The translations under genes and the position numbers were made by a program. A model generated the notes under the pieces. It had not been told where the DNA came from. It was given only the letters and a program-made list of their open reading frames with translations, and searched no databases. Positions 34,876 through 43,557 of a stretch of 64,000 nt of DNA are shown here, one piece after another (position 1 is the first letter of the stretch; the number at the start of each line of letters is the position of its first letter). The DNA is taken from the NCBI GenBank assembly GCA_015061665.1, contig SUWC01000007.1:1-64000 (forward strand), in the 5' to 3' direction. The stretch is from Lentisphaerota bacterium. GTDB taxonomy: Bacteria > Verrucomicrobiota > Kiritimatiellia > RFP12 > UBA1067.

Positions 34876-35126
34876 ATGGGATGGTAGGAGAGTTGTTTAC
34901 GAAGAGCCCAAATTCGTGTATATTCGTGTCGGGCGTAGCCCGGTTCGTGCCACTCGGCAAGCCGCCGCGGTTCGTGGTCGTGCGTCAGCGCCCGAGAACA
35001 GATATTGCCCACAATTTGGCATGTGACTACGCAGCACAGGTAAAATTACGATGAGAACATCAGTTTGGCATCGATAAACATTGGTCTAAATTTATTTTCA
35101 GCTTTACTGAAGTGGCAAAGGCGGGT

Positions 35127-35171
35127 TCTGCCAAAAATACGCCCCGCCGCATTACCCACTTGGGTACTACT
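35127..35171 (-). promoter_or_regulatory. Duplicated, apparently decayed copy of the S7 promoter-palindrome (site S8)
   Basis: This 45-nt segment matches 33832-33876 with about two differences. The palindrome TACCCAAGTGGGTA (35153-35166) is intact, but the -10 has changed from TAGAAT to CAGAAC. Reading leftwards it would transcribe only the repeat region, so it is probably a non-functional duplicate. Confidence 0.65.
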
Positions 35172-35180
35172 AAACTGCAA

Positions 35181-37067
35181 TCACTGAAACAAGCCCGTCA
35201 GCCAGCTCCAGAAGCCAGACTTCTGCTCGCTGCGCACCGCCTTGCCCTCCGCAAAGGTGAACTCGTAAGTGCCGTCAAAGAGCGGCGCGGTGAACACAAC
35301 CCTGCTGAACCCGACGTTTGCAGTATCACACGACAGTTCTCCTCGTGGATTGCGTTCGACGGACCATGAACCAGGCCTGGACGAATATACAAGCATTCTC
35401 CGCCCGTTGGAATTCAACAGGACTCCGCCGTCTACGACAGATGCCTCGGTCCTCGTCTGAAACGCCCACCTGTAGGTGTGATCGCCGCAGACACCCCAGA
35501 AGGAGTCAGCGACCGTAAAAGCGCCGCCGGAGAGGCGAAAAGTGCGCTCGGCCGTTCCGACATAAGCCGGGTACAGCCCAGCCGTGTCTGCCGCGAAGGA
35601 CGCATCGTCGAGCTTCGCCAGCTTTACCGCCGCGTCGACCTTCGGCTGCTCGTCGTCGATGGTGAAGACGGAATGCGCGCGCTCACTGTACCTGAACACG
35701 CTCCACCTTGAGCTTGACTGCGCCATGTTCCATACGTCGATCCCGGCGGTCTCGAGCGTATTGTAATTCTCCGTCCCGCCGTCGCACACCCAGCGCACCG
35801 CCCATCCTGCGCCAAAGGTCTCGTAGACAAACGAGCCCGCATCCATGTGCCCGTGGCTGAAGGACGCCCTCCCTCCCTTGACTGCAACCCAGTGCGAGGA
35901 GTCGCCTATCAGACCGACAGGCTGTTCGTCGTGATGGAAATATCGCGCGCCGTCAAGCGGAGTGCGCCCTGACTCGCCTGGACGCCACCACATAGCGAAT
36001 GCGATCGGCCAGGAGATGCCGCACATCTTCGTCCGAGCACACTTCTCCAGCTTCTCGTTTTCGTATGCGTACCACTCGGGGTGACCGGACCTTGCGCCAA
36101 GCCAGAACATGCTCCACTCAACCCCGCGGTAAAAGCCGTCAGCGGTGGCGTTGCGGTCCGAAAAGTCAAAGTACTCACCGCTCGGTGCGGTTATCGCGTC
36201 TATGAAAGCGCCCGTTAGGGATACACCCGGCATGTCAAACAGTCCGAAATCCGTTCCGCACGTCTTGCCCAGCATGTCCATTAAAAGAACGTAGTAGTCC
36301 GTACCGTAGCTCCAGTAGGCCGGGCCTTCGGGGTAGACGCCGAAAGGAGCGTACGCCGTCGCGCCGGCTTTCGCCGCGCGGCAGCAGTCCGCTACAACTT
36401 GCGCGGACGACTCAAGCCGCCCTTCGTCTCGCGCGATTGCAAGCGCGGCCGCCGCAACGCCGCAACCGCATACCTGCGACCAGTTGATCTTGGAGTCCCA
36501 GAACCAGTGCCCGGCGGAAGCCGCTATGCACTTCTCCGCAAGGGCATCGGAGACCTTTTTCCTTTCGTCGACGGACATCACGTCCCAGCAGGCGTCATAT
36601 CCGAGCGCCACGCCAAGGCCGACCATGGCCGAATCCAGGAAATGCGAAGGATTCCAATCTACGTAGTCCGCCGCAGCCAGCATCTCGGCGATGCAGCGAC
36701 GCGCATACTTCCCGTCTTCTGTCGCAAGATAGGCCGCGGCGAGAAGGTGGCTCCGCGAACCGATGTCCGTCAGCATCCGCTTCCCGACAATGGTGCGCGG
36801 GAAAGGCGCCTTCGGCATGAGCTCGTCCGCCCTCGCGACAATGCTGGCGCGGAACGCGGACATCGCGGGCGAATCCTTACGGCCGAGGCGCCTGCGGAAT
36901 TCCCCGGCCCCGCCCTTTCCGTAGAGCAGGTATGGATGCCTTTCCGGAAGAGACGTCTCGAACGCTGCAAGCACGTCCGACTTGTCAGGGTGCCCTGCCG
37001 GCGGCCTTGCTCCGGCCGCCGCGAAGGACATGACAACGCCTGCCAACAGTAGAAGCGCCGCTCGCAT
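35181..37067 (-). CDS. Heparinase II/III-family polysaccharide lyase-like protein
   Basis: A 628-residue exported protein (signal MRAALLLLAGVVMSFAAAGA). Residues 30-330 form an alpha/alpha toroid (SRSHLLAAAYLATEDGKYA; YPEGPAYWSYGTDYY) and residues 380-600 the antiparallel beta domain with KGGRASFSHGHMDAGSFVYE, the HxHxDxGSF signature of the heparinase II/III superfamily. Such lyases cleave uronic-acid polysaccharides by beta-elimination, for example heparan sulfate, alginate or ulvan types; the substrate is not evident. It starts 4 nt after the GH88 gene, whose enzyme handles the unsaturated uronic-acid products, so the two form a functional pair. Confidence 0.87.
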   Translation of the reverse strand: MRAALLLLAGVVMSFAAAGARPPAGHPDKSDVLAAFETSLPERHPYLLYGKGGAGEFRRRLGRKDSPAMSAFRASIVARADELMPKAPFPRTIVGKRMLTDIGSRSHLLAAAYLATEDGKYARRCIAEMLAAADYVDWNPSHFLDSAMVGLGVALGYDACWDVMSVDERKKVSDALAEKCIAASAGHWFWDSKINWSQVCGCGVAAAALAIARDEGRLESSAQVVADCCRAAKAGATAYAPFGVYPEGPAYWSYGTDYYVLLMDMLGKTCGTDFGLFDMPGVSLTGAFIDAITAPSGEYFDFSDRNATADGFYRGVEWSMFWLGARSGHPEWYAYENEKLEKCARTKMCGISWPIAFAMWWRPGESGRTPLDGARYFHHDEQPVGLIGDSSHWVAVKGGRASFSHGHMDAGSFVYETFGAGWAVRWVCDGGTENYNTLETAGIDVWNMAQSSSRWSVFRYSERAHSVFTIDDEQPKVDAAVKLAKLDDASFAADTAGLYPAYVGTAERTFRLSGGAFTVADSFWGVCGDHTYRWAFQTRTEASVVDGGVLLNSNGRRMLVYSSRPGSWSVERNPRGELSCDTANVGFSRVVFTAPLFDGTYEFTFAEGKAVRSEQKSGFWSWLTGLFQ

Positions 37068-37071
37068 CAGC

Positions 37072-38316
37072 CTACTCCATGTTCTTAAGGCGCAGCAGGG
37101 CCTCTAGGAAATAATAGTCGGCGTAGTTGAGCGGAACGTCTACCTCCTCTCCTCCTGGCTTGTGCGCGACGGAATGCTTCAGCAGCCAGTGGCCGACCTC
37201 GTCGCCTTCGGAGAAGTACGCGGGGGAGGCGAGCGAGGCGAGCTGCTTAACCGCGAATGCGCGGTAGGACGCCCCCTTCTCGCCGCCGACATGGCCCGAA
37301 AGCTCAAGGAGTCCGCACGCCATCACAGCCGCGGCGGAACTGTCGCGCTCCTCGCCGGGCGCGCCGTAGTCCCAGAAGGGAACCCCATCCTCTGGCATGT
37401 TTGGGTTGTTGATCGCGAAGTCGGAGACCTTCTGCGCAAACTCAAGGTACGACCTGTCCCCGGTCTCGCGGTACATCATCGTGTAGCCGTAGATCGCCCA
37501 GGACTGCCCGCGCGACCAGGCCGTCTCGCATGAGAGTCCCTGCCCGCGGCGGATTTCCTGCACGACGCCGAGAAAGCCCGGGCGCTGGTCGTAGTTAAGC
37601 ACGTGATACGTTCCGCCGTCCTTGCGGAAGTGGTGCTTCATCGTGACGGATGCGTGCGATCGCGCGACCTTGTCGTAGAAGTCTGCCTTTCCGCAGGCGT
37701 CCTCGAACGACTTGCATGGATGCTTGGCCGCCCACTCCAGGAGTTCGAGGTTCATCATGTTGTCTGGGATGACGAGGAAGTTCGTCTTGTCGCCGATCTG
37801 GCCCCAGCTACGGATGAGCCCGAGGTCCTCGCTGAAGCGCTTCGCGAGGCTTCCTGCGGTCTCGAAAAGGATCGCGTCGTACCTGTCGGTCTTGAGGATT
37901 CGACGGGCGTTGCCGTAGGAACAGTACATCAGAAATCCTGTGTCGTGGTGGGTGCTGTTGGACCTGTGCGGCTCCAGCAGCTCGGTCCAGACGATTGCGC
38001 GTTCCTTGAAGAACTTGTCGCCGGTAGCCTCATAGAGATACCAGAGCGCGCCCGGGTAGTGCCCGGAGGTCCACCAGCTGACGTCGCGCATGTCAAGTTC
38101 GCCCTTGGAGCGGTTGTAGCTGTACGGCAAGAGCTTTGTCCCGACAGTGCCCCTGTCCATACGTGCGGTCGCGGCCGCGTCGAGGGCCTTGTAGTGCGCG
38201 GCGGACTTCGTGAAAATCTCCGGAATCGCGGCCCTGAGCGCGCCTTCGCCCGCGTCGGCCCAGAGGGACGCCGATGCAACCATGGCCAGCGACACGACAA
38301 CTGCGTATTTCTTCAT
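37072..38316 (-). CDS. GH88 unsaturated glucuronyl hydrolase
   Basis: A 414-residue exported protein (signal MKKYAVVVSLAMVASASLWA) with the six-hairpin toroid of GH88. Conserved parts include SWWTSGHYPGALW, the catalytic Asp in THHDTGF and the second Asp in VIPDNMMNLELL, and the C-terminal NYADYYFLEALLR. GH88 enzymes remove the 4,5-unsaturated uronic acid left at the non-reducing end by polysaccharide lyases. It stands immediately upstream of the heparinase-like lyase gene and downstream of the surface protein at 38357; all three probably share the S9 promoter. Confidence 0.92.
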   Translation of the reverse strand: MKKYAVVVSLAMVASASLWADAGEGALRAAIPEIFTKSAAHYKALDAAATARMDRGTVGTKLLPYSYNRSKGELDMRDVSWWTSGHYPGALWYLYEATGDKFFKERAIVWTELLEPHRSNSTHHDTGFLMYCSYGNARRILKTDRYDAILFETAGSLAKRFSEDLGLIRSWGQIGDKTNFLVIPDNMMNLELLEWAAKHPCKSFEDACGKADFYDKVARSHASVTMKHHFRKDGGTYHVLNYDQRPGFLGVVQEIRRGQGLSCETAWSRGQSWAIYGYTMMYRETGDRSYLEFAQKVSDFAINNPNMPEDGVPFWDYGAPGEERDSSAAAVMACGLLELSGHVGGEKGASYRAFAVKQLASLASPAYFSEGDEVGHWLLKHSVAHKPGGEEVDVPLNYADYYFLEALLRLKNME

Positions 38317-38356
38317 GACTGTTTTTCCTTTCCTTTGCGATTTTCTGCGGGGACGG

Positions 38357-40588
38357 TTATCTGATCACAACCGAAAAACCATACCTCGTCCTGCGGAAGT
38401 TCACGGAAATGTCGCCGTCGTCGTCGACGAAAACACGGGCCGCATAGTCTCCCATATTGCCGGACGTGCGGCACGTCACGCCTTCCAGCGCGTAGGGCGC
38501 ATACCGGCATCCCCTGACGATCTTGCAGGTTTCGCCCGCCTTCGGAACGTCCGTAGGCCTTCTGTCGGACGAAAGGACGATTTCGGCGCCAGGTTCGATG
38601 GTGAAGAACTCGGCGGAGAGAGACGGACGCTTGGCGTCGCCGAGCCTGAACTCAAGTGCCGCGCCCGACCTTACGTTGACGGGGCCTCCAACGACTCTGT
38701 CGGCGCTTATGACAGCCGATCCGGAATCGACATCGAGGCCAATGGTTGCCGGAAGGTCGGCCGCGATAGTCACCGAACCCAGTCCCGAGACACCGACAGC
38801 ACCGCAACCACGGATATCGGCTCTGAGGTCCATCTCCTGCGCCTCGGCAGGCGCTAGCGCCAGCTTGACGCTGTCCAGACGAATCGGCGAAGGCCCGGGG
38901 TTAAACTCTGATTCGACCGTGACGGTGTGGTGCTTCTTCGCCGGCATGTCGATCGTCAGGTGGTTGACCATAAGCGTGTCATGCGCGCCGTCTACACTCG
39001 CGCCGACTACGTTGGTCACCGCGACAAAAGAGAATCCGGTGCCGTCCGACGTTCCAGGATTGAAGCCCGGCACGTACTCCGGGTGAGTGCCGCCGTTGTA
39101 GTTGTAGTGGGCGCTGGCGATCTTCGCATAGACGTCGCCGAACTGCTCCTGCATCAGGAATCTTATGGAGTAGAGCGTGTTACCCCTGAGCCACTGGTAA
39201 TAGCTCTGCGTCGTGTAGGCCTGCGCCGTGCGGAGATAGTTGAACGCAACACTCCAGTTGGAAACCCCGTCCTTGTTGACCGCCATTGACGACGGACCGA
39301 GCGTGGCATCCGAAAGGCTGACGTCATCCCACAGTTTCACCCATCCGTCCTCGCGCAGGATGCACTCTCCGTAGTCGCCGACGATGTGCGAGGCGGGGCG
39401 GAAACGGACCTTGAGGTTTCGGATGGCGATCTTGCCGACAGTCTCTACGCCGTTCTCCCCGACAACATCCGTCACGTCGAGCGCCACGCCCGTCTGCACA
39501 TCCTGTCCAAAACCAGGGCCGAACGGCGAATCGATTGCCGCATAATTCGGGCTGTCGCCGGAGCCCTTGTACTGATGCCCAGCCCAGATCACGCGGCACT
39601 GCACGTCCGCATTCACCTGGTCGAACTGGACAACCGCTCCGGCACGGCGCTTCGAGTTGTTCTCGTCGACTTCGGCGAGCAGGTACATCTTCACCGTCGT
39701 GCCTCCGTTCGTCACGACGACCTGGTAGCTCTGGGCTTCCGCCCATGGCACCGTGACGACATGTCCACTCTGCTCAACCTTCAAGCTAACGTCGCCGCTC
39801 ATGCCGACTATGTCTTCAACGCGAAGGTTGCGCGCAACCGTCACGCCAGCAGACGAATCCGCGGGCTTTATGCAGGGGAGGTATCCGTAGGTCTCTTCGT
39901 CAAGCCCCGAGGTGTCCGTGCTGGTGAACACGATTTCCAACGGTGCAGCGGAAACATCGGCCCCTTCTCTCAAGACAAATCCGAGATCCGCAAGAGCGCG
40001 GACTTTGTAGGCGACAGAGTACAGCGTATTTGTGACCACATCAAGATCACCGCCTTCCGTCGTCATGTCCATCTGTCCGGCCGTATAGTTGGCCATGTAC
40101 CGTCCCTTCACGATTCTGGCCTTGACATCAAGACCTTCCTGTCGATACTGCATCACGAATCCGTATGTGGCGGATGACCCCTGGCCATTCATCTGAAGCT
40201 GGCACTGGACGGAGCCATCCACCTCGTTCGTCGTGACAAAGTAGCATCCGGCTTCCTGCCAGTAGCACTGGTCGCCGCTTCCGGCGCTGATCTTGCCTGT
40301 GAAGCTCGCGATGTCCGTCAGCTTGACGTTCTTCCAGACGACCTCGTCAACGCCGAGAGGACCGCCCTCTGGGTAGAACACTCCGGGGCGGACGGTGAGG
40401 GTCGCATTCGCAGGAACAACGTAACCTGCGCTCAGGCTCGTGTCCGCGTTGACTTCATGGCGGTCTGCCTCGGAAACGGCCGGCGCTGAGGCAAGAGCCG
40501 TTACTGATGCCATTGCCATGAATGCGGCGACGGCCAGCCTGATATCCTTTTTTACACTTGCGTCGAGTTTTGTTTTAAGGTCTTTCAT
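38357..40588 (-). CDS. Large exported surface protein with three lectin-like repeats (unknown)
   Basis: A 743-residue protein with a signal sequence (IRLAVAAFMAMASVTALA). No known family is recognised. Three roughly 170-residue units repeat loosely; each has an aromatic strand pattern such as CYWQEAGCYFVTT, SYQVVVTNGGTTVKMYLLAEV and NYLRTAQAYTTQSYYQWLRG followed by VDVKARI/VQCRVI/DVYAKI strands, as in concanavalin-like glycan-binding sandwiches. A short beta-helix-like section follows and the end reads RTRYGFSVVIR. It leads the lyase/GH88 unit and has site S9 upstream, so polysaccharide capture is a reasonable guess. Confidence 0.65.
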   Translation of the reverse strand: MKDLKTKLDASVKKDIRLAVAAFMAMASVTALASAPAVSEADRHEVNADTSLSAGYVVPANATLTVRPGVFYPEGGPLGVDEVVWKNVKLTDIASFTGKISAGSGDQCYWQEAGCYFVTTNEVDGSVQCQLQMNGQGSSATYGFVMQYRQEGLDVKARIVKGRYMANYTAGQMDMTTEGGDLDVVTNTLYSVAYKVRALADLGFVLREGADVSAAPLEIVFTSTDTSGLDEETYGYLPCIKPADSSAGVTVARNLRVEDIVGMSGDVSLKVEQSGHVVTVPWAEAQSYQVVVTNGGTTVKMYLLAEVDENNSKRRAGAVVQFDQVNADVQCRVIWAGHQYKGSGDSPNYAAIDSPFGPGFGQDVQTGVALDVTDVVGENGVETVGKIAIRNLKVRFRPASHIVGDYGECILREDGWVKLWDDVSLSDATLGPSSMAVNKDGVSNWSVAFNYLRTAQAYTTQSYYQWLRGNTLYSIRFLMQEQFGDVYAKIASAHYNYNGGTHPEYVPGFNPGTSDGTGFSFVAVTNVVGASVDGAHDTLMVNHLTIDMPAKKHHTVTVESEFNPGPSPIRLDSVKLALAPAEAQEMDLRADIRGCGAVGVSGLGSVTIAADLPATIGLDVDSGSAVISADRVVGGPVNVRSGAALEFRLGDAKRPSLSAEFFTIEPGAEIVLSSDRRPTDVPKAGETCKIVRGCRYAPYALEGVTCRTSGNMGDYAARVFVDDDGDISVNFRRTRYGFSVVIR

Positions 40589-40636
40589 TTTGGCTCTCCT
40601 GATGCGGAGGTTTCCTTTGCCCCGCTTTCTGCCGCT

Positions 40637-40681
40637 ATTTTAGCATTTCACCCCATTGATGTACAACTGCACTTTGGTGCA
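40637..40681 (-). promoter_or_regulatory. Promoter plus 14-bp palindrome (site S9)
   Basis: Minus-strand TGCACCAAAGTGCA (40668-40681), a perfect palindrome, lies 25 nt upstream of AAATGCTAAAAT (hexamer 40637-40642). Its half-site TGCAC differs from the TACNC of most other sites and is shared with S10, so a second regulator could be involved. Confidence 0.65.
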
Positions 40682-40824
40682 GGGCGGACGTAGGGTTTTA
40701 AGAATGCTCCGCATTCAAATCTCGCGTTGAGATCCGGAGCGTTCGGTAGGGCGCAATCACCGATCGCGCCGCACAAACAGCCTTGCAGGATAGTTGGGCG
40801 GTTGCACTGAACAGAAGTTTATGC

Positions 40825-40830
40825 GATAAT
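40825..40830 (+). promoter_or_regulatory. -10 element of a leaderless kinase transcript
   Basis: GATAAT lies 6 nt before the ATG at 40837 and there is no Shine-Dalgarno, as for the other two-component kinase at 28688. A TGCAC half-site lies about 20 nt upstream but no full palindrome is present. Confidence 0.5.
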
Positions 40831-40836
40831 AGAGGC

Positions 40837-42927
40837 ATGTCCGACAGTGCTAAAAAATATCTGCTCGCTTCTCTGGCCCTGCTGGCTGCAGGGGCGTACG
40901 CCGACGAGCCGCGCACCATTCCCGTTGCAGAGGCGCGAAAGATCGCCGCAACGGGAGCAAGGTACGAAGTCGAGGGCGAAGTAATATCCTCGACGCGGTA
41001 CTGGAGCGCGATACAGGACGACACTGGCGTCATGCAGGTGCGCAACTGGACGTCGCCGTGGGAACTTGGCGACATAGTCCGCATGACGATTGAAACAGTC
41101 GCCCCTTCCAACGACTCTCCTGGCTACGTCCGCCGAATAGTACGCCGCTCGCAGGTGACAGGTCACCGCGCGCCTAAGCCTCCGCAAGAAGTCAGGTCTT
41201 ACGACGTGAGCCGCGGACGGATCGAGCCGCTCTCGCCCGTCATACTGCGCGGGACCGTGACGAGCGCGATTCCAGACGACATCGACGGCGCATGGAGTTT
41301 CCTGATCGTCGAAAGCGAAGGCGACCAGGCGATCGTTTCGCTGAGATGGCCGGACGCCTCGGCGCGCCGCGACATGTCGCACCTCATCGACGCCGAAGTG
41401 TCCGTCAGCGGCATATTCCTCCGACAGGGAGACGGCGGAAGACAATTCATGGGGCGCAACATTCTGATAGAAAGCACCAACTCCATATCAGTCGTACAGG
41501 CAGCGCCCGTCGACCCCTTCGCCTCGGCAAGTCCGCTCAAGCTGGACTGGCCGACTGACATAACGGCGATAGCGGACGGACACCGCCGACTCGCCGTCGG
41601 CACGGTGACGGCAAGCTGGATGGGGCGCAACTTCGTCCTGAAGACGGACGACGGGCACCCGATAACCGTGAAACTGCCAGCTGGACACGCGCTTCCGAAG
41701 ACGGGCATGCGCGTCGAAGCGGCAGGGTTCGTGCGGCAGACCCCATTCGTCATGAAGCTGTCGAACGGGCTATGGCGCGAGGTTGACGGGCCCGCCCCCA
41801 TGCAACTGCCGCTCCATGTCGAAGCAAGGCAGCTGTTCTCGGACGTCCATGGAAATCCCGTTGTAAACGTCCGCTATCACGGGCACCTCGTTAGCCTCAC
41901 GGGCACGATTAGGGAGGTGTTCAACCTAGACTCCCCAACGCGCATTCTCGCGCTCAACTGCGACGGAAACCCGATAATGGCAATTGCGGAGAACATGCAG
42001 CTGCCGCCCCCGGGAAGCGTCGTGGAGGTAACTGGCATCTGCATCGCAAACGAGAACTCGGATTCCGACGACCTGATCCGCCTGTCTGGGCTGACGGTCG
42101 TGCTTCGCGACCAAAGCGACCTCAAGGTACTGCAGTACCCGCCATGGTGGACGGTCGACCGACTGCTCGTCGTCATCGGCATTCTGTTCGCGTCGATAGC
42201 GGTCGCGGCATTCTGGGTGGCGTGGCTCAACAAGCTCATCAGAAGGCGCAGCAGAGAGCTGCTCAAGGAACAGATCGCGCACACCGAGTCCGAGCTGCGC
42301 ATCGGCGAGAGGACGCGACTTGCGGTAGAACTGCACGACTCCCTCTCCCAGAGCCTGGCTGCGCTTTCGTTCCAGATTTCGTCCGCGCGTTCCGCAAAGG
42401 CAGCCGGCATGGACGAGGCGGAGCGCGCTCACCTGTCGAAGGCCGAGAAGATGCTGGATGCCAGCCGGACGGAACTGCGGCACTGCCTGTTTGACCTGCG
42501 CAGCAACACGCTGGAGGAGCGCAACATAGAGACCGCGATCCTCAAGACGCTGAAGGCCGACACCGCCGAGGCCGAGATAAACATCGACTTCCACGTAACG
42601 CGCTCGCGCTTGAACGACACAACCGCGCACGCGACGCTGATGATCATCCGCGAACTCGTCTCCAACGCAATCCGCCACGGCGAGGCAAAGCACATCATGA
42701 TATCAGGCGGGATCAAAGGCAGCATCTTCTCATTCTCGGTGACGGACGACGGAACAGGGTTCGACGTAGCGAGCCGCCCTGGCCAGAACGAGGGGCACTT
42801 CGGCCTGGCCGGAGTGCATCAGCGGGTCAGCAACCTCGGCGGCACGTTCGACCTTCGGTCTTCGCCCGGCAAAGGGACTACGGCAACTGTCACGATTCAA
42901 CTGACCAACCACACCAAACATAAATGA
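40837..42927 (+). CDS. Membrane sensor histidine kinase (HisKA_3) with four OB-fold-like sensor units
   Basis: A 696-residue kinase starting at 40837 (MSDSAKKYLLASLALLAAGAYA signal); the track start at 40783 lies before the -10. Some 410 extracytoplasmic residues contain four OB-like units, each with a G-x-V/I opening strand (YEVEGEVISSTRYWSAIQDD; VILRGTVTSAIPDD; LAVGTVTASWMGRNFVLKTDD; VSLTGTIREVFNLDSP). One transmembrane segment (LLVVIGILFASIAVAAFWVAWL) leads to VELHDSLSQSLAALSFQ, the phospho-acceptor region, and an ATPase domain with RELVSNAIRHGEA and GHFGLAGVHQR. It partners the overlapping regulator gene. The sensed signal is unknown. Confidence 0.88.
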   Translation: MSDSAKKYLLASLALLAAGAYADEPRTIPVAEARKIAATGARYEVEGEVISSTRYWSAIQDDTGVMQVRNWTSPWELGDIVRMTIETVAPSNDSPGYVRRIVRRSQVTGHRAPKPPQEVRSYDVSRGRIEPLSPVILRGTVTSAIPDDIDGAWSFLIVESEGDQAIVSLRWPDASARRDMSHLIDAEVSVSGIFLRQGDGGRQFMGRNILIESTNSISVVQAAPVDPFASASPLKLDWPTDITAIADGHRRLAVGTVTASWMGRNFVLKTDDGHPITVKLPAGHALPKTGMRVEAAGFVRQTPFVMKLSNGLWREVDGPAPMQLPLHVEARQLFSDVHGNPVVNVRYHGHLVSLTGTIREVFNLDSPTRILALNCDGNPIMAIAENMQLPPPGSVVEVTGICIANENSDSDDLIRLSGLTVVLRDQSDLKVLQYPPWWTVDRLLVVIGILFASIAVAAFWVAWLNKLIRRRSRELLKEQIAHTESELRIGERTRLAVELHDSLSQSLAALSFQISSARSAKAAGMDEAERAHLSKAEKMLDASRTELRHCLFDLRSNTLEERNIETAILKTLKADTAEAEINIDFHVTRSRLNDTTAHATLMIIRELVSNAIRHGEAKHIMISGGIKGSIFSFSVTDDGTGFDVASRPGQNEGHFGLAGVHQRVSNLGGTFDLRSSPGKGTTATVTIQLTNHTKHK

Positions 42928-43550
42928 CCATGGAAAAGACACGCATACTCATCGCAGACGACCATTCGCTCGTTAGGATGGGTCTGTCCTCCCTCATCGG
43001 ATACCAACAAGACATGGAGGTCGTCGGAGAGGCGGAGGACGGCGAGATGGCCGTGGAACGCACGCTCGCGCTCAAGCCCGACGTCGTGATCATGGATATC
43101 GTCATGCCGAAGCTGGATGGAGCGTCCGCGACGGAGCGCATACTCGCGGCCTCGCCTGCCACAAAGATATTCCTCCTAACGTCCTTCGGCAACTCGGCCG
43201 ACCTTCTGAAGGCAGTAGTGGCCGGCGCAAGGGGCGCGTTCCTCAAGGACTCGCCCAACGACCAGCTTCTCGACGCGGTCCGGCGCGTGGCAAAGGGCGA
43301 GACGGTCATACAGAAGGTAATCCAGCAGCAGATGGACGAGGCACCGTACCTGCTTTCGCTCTCACCACGCCAAATCGAGATACTGCACTCCGCGTCATGC
43401 GGGTTCAGCACGGAAGACATAGCTCGTCAGTTCGGCATCACGCCAGACGGCGTCAAGAAGCACTTCGCCTCCATCTGCGCGAAGCTGGGCGCTTCCACGC
43501 GGACAGAGGCGATAGCGATCGCACTGCGCAGGCAGCTGCTAAAGGTTTAG
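42924..43550 (+). CDS. NarL/FixJ-family response regulator (second)
   Basis: A 208-residue regulator overlapping the kinase gene by 4 nt. Receiver residues are LIADDHSLVRMG, the phospho-acceptor Asp in VVIMDIVMPKLDG, the Thr in LLTSFG and the Lys in FLKDSPN. The LuxR-type HTH follows (LSPRQIEILHSASCGFSTEDIARQFGITPDGVKKHFASI). Its recognition helix differs from that of the regulator at 30079 (TPDGVKKHFAS against SVDGVKMHVKH), so the two could prefer the TGCAC and TACNC versions of the palindrome respectively. It ends 7 nt from the convergent surface-protein gene. Confidence 0.93.
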   Translation: MTMEKTRILIADDHSLVRMGLSSLIGYQQDMEVVGEAEDGEMAVERTLALKPDVVIMDIVMPKLDGASATERILAASPATKIFLLTSFGNSADLLKAVVAGARGAFLKDSPNDQLLDAVRRVAKGETVIQKVIQQQMDEAPYLLSLSPRQIEILHSASCGFSTEDIARQFGITPDGVKKHFASICAKLGASTRTEAIAIALRRQLLKV

Positions 43551-43557
43551 CGGACCG

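Larger units (their letters stand above)
33877..35120. other. Repeat-rich 1.2-kb intergenic region without a credible gene
   Basis: No ORF here has protein-like composition; the longest track entries (34246 plus strand, 34317 minus strand) are Arg/Ala/Ser-rich shadows of GC-rich DNA. The region holds paired direct repeats, palindromic GC hairpins, a REPIN-like pair and a block at about 34200-34700 that is GC-rich and unexplained. Near 34905-34935 there is an ATTCGTGTATATTCGTGT-type short repeat. The region may be a landing site for repeats or may hide a structured RNA. Confidence 0.6.

Noticed and set aside
33877-35180. Insertion sequence between the direct repeats
   Set aside because: No transposase-like ORF and no matching terminal inverted repeats at the block ends were found.
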